64,000 nucleotides of DNA from Trichuris trichiura (Eukaryota > Nematoda > Enoplea > Trichinellida > Trichuridae): NCBI GenBank assembly GCA_037903355.1, contig JBAJFE010000004.1, positions 4,944,001-5,008,000 on the forward strand, given 5' to 3'. Positions 56,601-64,000 of this stretch are shown here, piece by piece. The notes below the pieces were generated by a model. It searched no databases. It saw nothing but the letters and a program-made list of their open reading frames with translations, and had not been told where the DNA came from. Position numbers and translations under genes: made by a program. How positions within the stretch are numbered: position 1 is the first letter of the stretch; each line of letters begins with the position of its first letter.

Positions 56601-58350
56601 TCTACCGCTGGTCTCGACTGATGGAACTGCTATACTTTTTGAAATGATTTTCTTGAACTTTCCTACGGTCAAGTGCGTTTCACAGCTTAGTAATCTAGTG
56701 TGTTGGGTGCTGGAAATTTGGAAGACAGGTTCAATCAGCACTGATTCCATCACCTCGCGGCTCAACGTTTCAACAGCTTGAAGGGTTGAAGAAATTGCAG
56801 CTATCCTCTGTGTTTCAGTAGAACTACCTAGACTAGTTTCTGTTTTCGTGTATCTTCGTAATGGAGTAGTTGATAAAAGGATTACAAGAAAGCAGCTGTC
56901 CAAAGAAATTTCGTCTGCCGAACGTTCAGTGTTCTACAAGAAGCTTTTCTACAAATCTGTGCTTCGATCGTACAGTAGGCCTACTGTCGAAAGCTATATG
57001 TCTACTGAAAGAGTACACGCGCTGACATGGGCATTGCTACGGCTTGTGTTTACTAAGTGTTGCTTGGTCTTACAACTACTCTTAAGCATTTTCAGCAGCA
57101 TAACTCTGACATATCTTTTACGATGTTGTGCAGGAAGGGTAACACGCACCACAAAGTCGTGCGTGGCCTTCAGTTTTAAGTAAATCTTTGAGCGAATGAA
57201 AGTTCCGTGAATAACATGCCGGGACAAAGCGATTGCTCCTTTTAACGTGCATGTTTGTAAATCCATGCAATGCAGGAACCATATTCTCAGGAAATCCTCG
57301 GGAAACTATTTTAAGGCGGTTTTGGTTTTCTTCCTCGTTGTTGCCTTAGCGAACTGGTGTACGTTGGCACAAAATAGAATGCCATAATGAGTGTATTTAA
57401 TCTAAATCTTTTGGCGAAGTCTGACTGTTTATTAACTACAATAGTTGTAAGAATACTTGAAATCGACTGAAACCGCGTTAACGCAGGAACAGAAGGAAAT
57501 ATCAGTATTTTTTGGAGCATGCGGCTTTTTCGCGAGCAGAACAATTAAACAAGAACGAAAAGAATTTGCAGACGACCACAGAAACGTAGTATTAAGATTG
57601 TTTCGATTGTTAGCCTTTCAGATCAAAATTGTTCTTACCACGTCTGCAGCAAGAGGGGTTTCATGTAAATTGCTTATCTAAGAAACTTGCATGATATAAA
57701 TAACAATGCTCCAAAATAAGTTCTTAAAAAAGTTTTCATTTTCCCATATTCCTCCCTACGTCTTGTCTTTAAATGTTGTAGTCAGACGACAGTGAAGGGA
57801 AAACATGAGAGAAAATCCTTAGAATAACAAGAGCGAACAGCAACTGTTATTGCTAATGGGGACAAAGACATAGCATGCCGTCAGAGTAAGCACTAGAAGA
57901 CTGCTGAATCGAGTTGCGCCTTAAGGTTGACAGCGCTAGCAACTAGCAGATTGACGCAGGGAACTGGACGTTAAGAGAAATCAGTCAGCATCCAGTCAGC
58001 GGTGGAAGTAGCACTTGAGTCAATAACAACTATGGGTTAGAGTGCAGAACTCAAACTGCTGTTAACGTCTGGCATGTAAGCAAAGCTTGGTTCTCCAGTT
58101 CTGCTTCTCAGCTGCACTTATAGGAGGGCTGAGTGCGCCAGCCGTTCAGCTGGTTGAAAACTGTTGATAAAAATAAACGGCGAGCCACTCGGAAGTAAAA
58201 ACGCACGGCTGACACGTTCATGCAGAGTCGCTGTTGCCGTAGTTCCAGGAACTGAAGCAAGGACCGATGAAAAACATGACGAAGCACGGCTAACAGCTGC
58301 GTATTGCATTCACGCACAATTCCTAGAAGCCGCTGACGGTCGACAGCGGC
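56601..58350. other. Upstream region of actin, no gene recognised
   Basis: Several short ORFs on both strands without recognisable content. Distal actin regulatory DNA may lie here. Confidence 0.35.
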
Positions 58351-58352
58351 TT

Positions 58353-58358
58353 TATAAA
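58353..58358 (+). promoter_or_regulatory. Probable TATA box of actin
   Basis: TATAAA within GGCTTTATAAACGCG, 109 bp before the actin ATG. A start site about 30 bp on (near 58383) would leave a short 5' leader. Confidence 0.6.
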
Positions 58359-58430
58359 CGCGCATCTCTCTACAGATCGGTTAGTTGTGTTCATTGGCGC
58401 AGGAGCTGACTGAAACTGATTGCAGGTTAA

Positions 58431-59692
<1,262 letters not shown>

Positions 59693-60049
59693 GCATTATG
59701 CTTTATTCGTTGGGAGCGTATTGTGTTGTCTATAAAACTATAACTTTCTCCAGTGTAAAATTCAGAATCCATTGGGCCTCCTAAGCATACTGCCACTTTA
59801 TCCAATAGGTGATTCATCCTGGAACAACGTATATCGTTATCCTGTGCCACTCCATTACGAAATGTTCAATTCAACCCGCTGGCTGTTCTTTATTATATGA
59901 ATAATACTACCAATGGAATAGCGGCTTTTGATATAGCGCTTTCCGGGAACATTACTTGCCTGTAGGTATCTTCATGACCATTATTCCTTTTAATAGCTTG
60001 GATGTTAGCCGCTGACATTAATGGATTCTTTCAATTGCGTCCGTGTGGT

Positions 60050-60055
60050 AATAAA
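60050..60055 (+). terminator. Candidate poly(A) signal of actin
   Basis: AATAAA about 358 bp after the stop, followed by a GT/T-rich stretch. Other near-matches exist closer to the stop, so the true site is uncertain. Confidence 0.4.
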
Positions 60056-60599
60056 GCGGATGTTCAAAACTGACGTTTTTTACTTTTTGCTACCTGTGCT
60101 CCTGAAAATATCAGCAATTGCGCTAGTTGACATTAACGACATAAATGTTCAGAAGTCCTAAAAATAGTAGCCTTTGGGCATTCAGGACGCTTAGTTGGCA
60201 TTAGCGGCATAGATAATCAGAAACAGAAAATCCTTTTGCTGCAGAATAAACTAGCGGGTTCATTAGAAATGTCAGCTAAACTTGTGCAGAAAGTTGCGTT
60301 CAGATATTAATTGTAAGCAATTTGAATAGTTGCTGTTTCTTTGCATATCGTTACAGCTTCATTTCTTTTTTTACACGCTTCTCTAATTACCTGTTGATAT
60401 ACAACGAGTATTTGGTCACCAAAGGCATAGACTCTGAAACCAGATGAAAGTTGGGCAGTTTTACTGCCTTGAATTGTACGTAATTGAACGATAAAGTTCC
60501 CTTGGCAAAACTGAACGCAAAGAATTCAAAGTTTAGGTAGCGGAAAAAATTACGGCAGGCAAAAACCGACGTTGTCTTTGTGAGGCATACGACTGGGCA
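60056..60599. other. No feature recognised
   Basis: Non-coding between actin and the mariner. Confidence 0.4.
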
Positions 60600-61892
60600 C
60601 GAGAGATGTTGGGAAAGTTCCCGGAAAGACGGTGCACTGTCTAACAGGCTGCCAACGAATGGACCAAAATATGTTTAACCTTATCTCCATTATCTTCGGA
60701 TTTGTACGGAAAAGTAGCCTTATCCGACGTTGCGCCAGTATGGTACAAGCCGCTCCTAAAGTAATCAATTTTCTCGTGATATGGCAGATCTTCGTTTTCA
60801 GGTCAGGGCTAACATTAAATTTCTATCCAAGCTTGGTTGGCAACCGAGGAGGATTATTTAGTTTTTGCAACAGGCTTACGGAAGTAAAGCACCATCTAAA
60901 TCGTCAATGAGTGAATAAGGCGTTTCAAGGAGGGCAGAAAGGCTATCGAAAACGACCGGAGCGTGGGAAGACCAGCAACCCCAAACCAGCGAAGGAACCG
61001 TGGTCCATTTCCAGAACCTATTGGTAGGAGACCGCAGAATTACTATCAGGAGGATTGCTAGAATGGCTGGAACCCCCCCCATTCAGCATCTGGAGTACTG
61101 CATGAAACCTTTGGTCTGAGAAAGCTTTCATCTCGGTGGGTGCCGAAAGCGTTGCGCGAAGAACAGCTGGTTGGACGCGTTAAACTTTCTTGGGAGCTAT
61201 TAATGAAGTTTGAAGCAAATGAGGCTGGGTTTTTTTAACCGTATCGTCATAAGAGATGAAACGTGGATCTACTATTATGATCCTGGGAGTAATATCCAAA
61301 CCAATCAGTGGTTACCGAGGGGTCAGCAGGTCCAGTCAAGTTCAAAGCGGAGCGGCCAGCTAGAAAGGTTATAGCCGCCATATTCCGGGACCCGGACACA
61401 ATGACTCTGACTGACTTCCTCGAAGGAGAGCGAACAGTGACGGCAAGTTATTAAAACGCAGTATTGCGAAAATTAAAGTTCACACTGGCAGGGAAACGGC
61501 GCGGCAAGTTGCATCGCGATGTCCTCTTCCATCAAGACAACGCGCCGGCTCATCCGTCAAGGACTGTGAGGACTGTTCTTCGTGAGTTTCGGTGAGAAGT
61601 CATTCCACACCGGCTCTACTGTACAGATCTTGACTCATCAGACTTTTTCCTCTTCCCAAAGTTAAAAGAACATTTAAAAGGCACGCTGCTCAAGTCAATG
61701 GATGACGCGAAACGCGCCATCTCGACTTGGTGCAATTCTCAGTCCCCAGGATTTTACAATGAAGGAATGCGGAGGTGGAGACCGTCTGCAGAAGTGCGTA
61801 GAGGTTGAAGGAAGATGCGTTGAGAAATAAGTTTAAATCATCGCAAATCAAATTTTTATTTAATTTTCCAGCAACTTTTTGAACAACCCTCG
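60600..61892 (+). mobile_element. Mariner transposon, decayed (related to the 16.9-kb copy)
   Basis: 1.29 kb, with left end CGAGAGATGTTGGGAAAGTT and right end AACTTTTTGAACAACCCTCG. Broken frames read ADLRFQVRANIKFLSKLGWQ, TLTDFLEGERTVTASY, GKLHRDVLFHQDNAPAHPSR, TVRTVLREFR, SSDFFLFPKLKEHLKGTLLK and AISTWCNSQSPGFYNEG, covering both catalytic aspartate regions. Multiple stops. It has the C-terminal half that the 16.9-kb copy lacks. Confidence 0.92.
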
Positions 61893-62701
61893 AATACTCA
61901 GTAAATCAGTATATTAGTGTCCACCAATGTCTCTATGCTTATCCGTTTCGATTCCAGTAAACATGGGAAAGAAACTTGCGATATTTGCGCGCGGTTCCTA
62001 TGGCAGAAACTGAGAATGGAATGATATCACATAACAAACCAGTATCCCTCTTGCAACGGGATATGATAATAATAAGAAGGCGTAGCCCATACCTTCTCAA
62101 CCTTTTCTTTTGGACGTTGCAAGTACATTCTGATCGTTGGCAACTCCAGTGTTCGTTCCATAGGTTCGATTGGAAGGATTGATGCGTTGAGTCAGCCATG
62201 AGTATTTTTGTTTTCAGAGTCTGCTGGTATTTTGATTTTGACTAATGCTGAACCGACCATGGATCGTTCGAGGGGTCACTGAACAGTCTAAGGTCCAGTG
62301 ACCGTTCCAGAATCACCGGTCCAAGTGGTCAACCAAGCGCTTTACGAACAGTACACTAAGCCTCACACTGCTAAGTAGTCTTAAGAATGGACAGTCGTGA
62401 CAAGAAGTAGTAAACTGACACTTTAAAGACAGGATTCCTTGTAGGTTCTCCTGTGGTCTTTCCAGGATTTTTTCCGTTATTTGCAAGTGTACTTACAAAA
62501 TGCAGAAACAAGCAACCTCCTAACAAATGGATGCGCAAGTTGTTAGACAAATCACGGAGAATAAGGTAGTCAACGTTGGGTAGGAGGCACTCTTACATCA
62601 TGCTGACGTGTTTTAGAGTGCCAAACTTTGTTCCATCAGAAAAAATTCTTGCAGTGGACGTGGTGATAATTCCATTAGTCATCCAAAAAACGCATTGCGT
62701 A
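61893..62701. other. No gene; PLE tail remnant
   Basis: Around 62478-62565 a minus-strand PLE tail remnant (CTCCTAACAAATGGATGCGC). Nothing else recognised. Confidence 0.35.
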
Positions 62702-63740
62702 TCAGCCATTATATTCTATGAGTACTTCAAGGACCATGCTCATTTCCCAAAGTAACCGACACATGTTGTCCTGAGTGGATATGACTACGTTATCGACTAT
62801 TGAGGATTGATTCGCACTACGGCAGTTTTTCTTGACGGACAGTGTCGTGACGTATTCAGCCCGCCGTATCTTCCAAAAACGGGCTGGCAACCCGCAGTTG
62901 GCATTTTCCACCTTTGTCGCAAGTCAGCGTCAGTTTGACAGCCATCTTTTTGTTGATCCAGTGTCAATTATTGATCTGAGAACTCTCTGAATTCTCTTTC
63001 TAGCAGCAAATAGAATGGGAGTTAAGACACTCATGTCCTTCGAATTTTCACGAGCAAATGTCAACGGTCATTCGCATACATTTTCTTCAGTCTGTGGTTA
63101 AATTGCGCCATCTCAAATTGATTCAAAAGTTCGTGGAGCGACACCTTCCGCAAAGACAACGAAGGGTTCTTCTTGACTGCTGCTCCGTGGTGCTCTTCCA
63201 TGATGAATTTCCAAGCGATGTTTTCTGAGAAAAATCTGTTCAAGTTTGCCAAAGTCTCGTCGTTAAGGAGTTTCAGCAACGCTCTATTTTCTGGTTCGAA
63301 CTTTGAGAAATTGTGCCTGCAGTACAGACGATCTCTTGCGACATTCCATGAAGCATCGCAACACCAAGATACGTGGATCAGACGAGGTGACCGTAACTAG
63401 TTTCAAGCGCAACACTCCTACAGTCACGCCAAGGAATAATCAGATATAGGCCTTCCTGCAACACTTTCTGCATTTGATGTACTTGGGGTAAGGAAGGTTT
63501 GCAGCAGCTCTTACAAAGGAAAACGCTTTAACAATTTTCTTTCCAGGTAACAGCGGCGCATTATTAGAATGGGCTTAACAGGAACCTTCTACAAACCAAT
63601 CACTCTTTTTATTCACTTTACGACTCTTCTTCCCTTTGGAGTCCAAAACTTCTGCCGCAGTACAGCCAATATGTACAGTAAGGTCTCTGTATCCGCCGGC
63701 GATACGTTTCACGGGTTGACCGCGGATAACAGTGAACGTT
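62702..63740 (-). pseudogene. BEL/Pao retrotransposon integrase relic
   Basis: Minus strand, in order: LAVLRQKFWTPKGRRVVK (63690-63620; compare the zinc-finger block of BEL integrases), NRALLKLLNDETLANLNRFF and SENIAWKFIMEEHHGA (63290-63170; the core before the last catalytic residue, normally WKFI-ERAPWWGG), then FWKIRRAEYVTTLSVKKNCR and VVISTQDNMCRLLWEMSMVL (62880-62720; the C-terminal DNA-binding block, W-RW--EYL--L, D-V-I--DN-PR--W--G-V). Frames shift between blocks. Other pol domains may lie beyond the window. Confidence 0.72.
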
Positions 63741-64000
63741 TTAAGAACGCGTAAATGTCGCGATTTTGAGATGAATGCACATTAGTTGGTGTGAGAGTGA
63801 ACACAGAGTATACGATTGACACTAGGATAAAGTCAAGTGCTTGTACAGGTCAAGCTTTGATGCTTCCAATTAACGGTGTCTTTCACACACATCTCAGAAG
63901 TTTCATTGAATGGCACTCGTTATACTACGCGGCTATTTCCATAATGGTATTACGGAAATTCGACCCGTAAAATTTATTTTGCGAAGCTGTTAGGAAGAGT

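Overview
The window looks like a piece of an invertebrate nuclear genome. Genes are split by introns, mobile-element remains dominate, and nothing bacterial is visible. The actin gene has introns of only 46 and 49 bp, the actin protein is almost identical to nematode and arthropod actins, and the commonest repeats are GIY-YIG Penelope-like elements (PLEs). Together these suggest an ecdysozoan, perhaps an early-branching nematode such as a Trichuris or Trichinella relative. That placement is an inference.

Four host genes can be supported. (1) A RAX-type paired-like homeobox gene on the minus strand (about 2222-6600, three exons) is absent from a plain ORF view because a 3.4-kb intron splits its homeodomain. 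(2) RMND1 (DUF155 family, mitochondrial) on the plus strand (24412-34946) has three exons separated by 3.7-kb and 5.8-kb introns full of transposon debris. (3) A single-exon pre-SET/SET/post-SET histone methyltransferase lies on the minus strand (39336-40214). (4) A complete three-exon actin lies on the plus strand (58467-59692), with a TATA box upstream. A few further ORFs or exon-like stretches (7106, 9868, 46880, 50233, 50989) may belong to genes I cannot name.

The rest is accessory DNA. At least three PLE families are present, with reverse transcriptase (RT), GIY-YIG endonuclease (EN), and 3' regions carrying a hammerhead-ribozyme-like core (CTGANGA, stem II, GAAA). The most striking pattern is a series of ten or eleven inverted PLE dimers. 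In each, two 5'-truncated copies are joined 5' to 5' with their 3' tails outward. One arm reaches the conserved 3' end (near CCCGTTACGAAGCACC) and the other stops short. Nine of them are bounded by direct repeats of 11-16 bp, so each looks like one insertion event.

Other elements are three decayed mariners (16.9-18.2 kb, 52.6-53.5 kb, 60.6-61.9 kb), a decayed hAT transposase (13.4-14.4 kb), three non-autonomous hAT elements with 8-bp target duplications (27620, 31650, 56093), two pogo/Tigger-like elements with TA duplications (33962, 45544), an R2-like RT relic (32.5-33.1 kb) and a BEL/Pao integrase relic (62.7-63.7 kb). No tRNA, rRNA or CRISPR array was seen.
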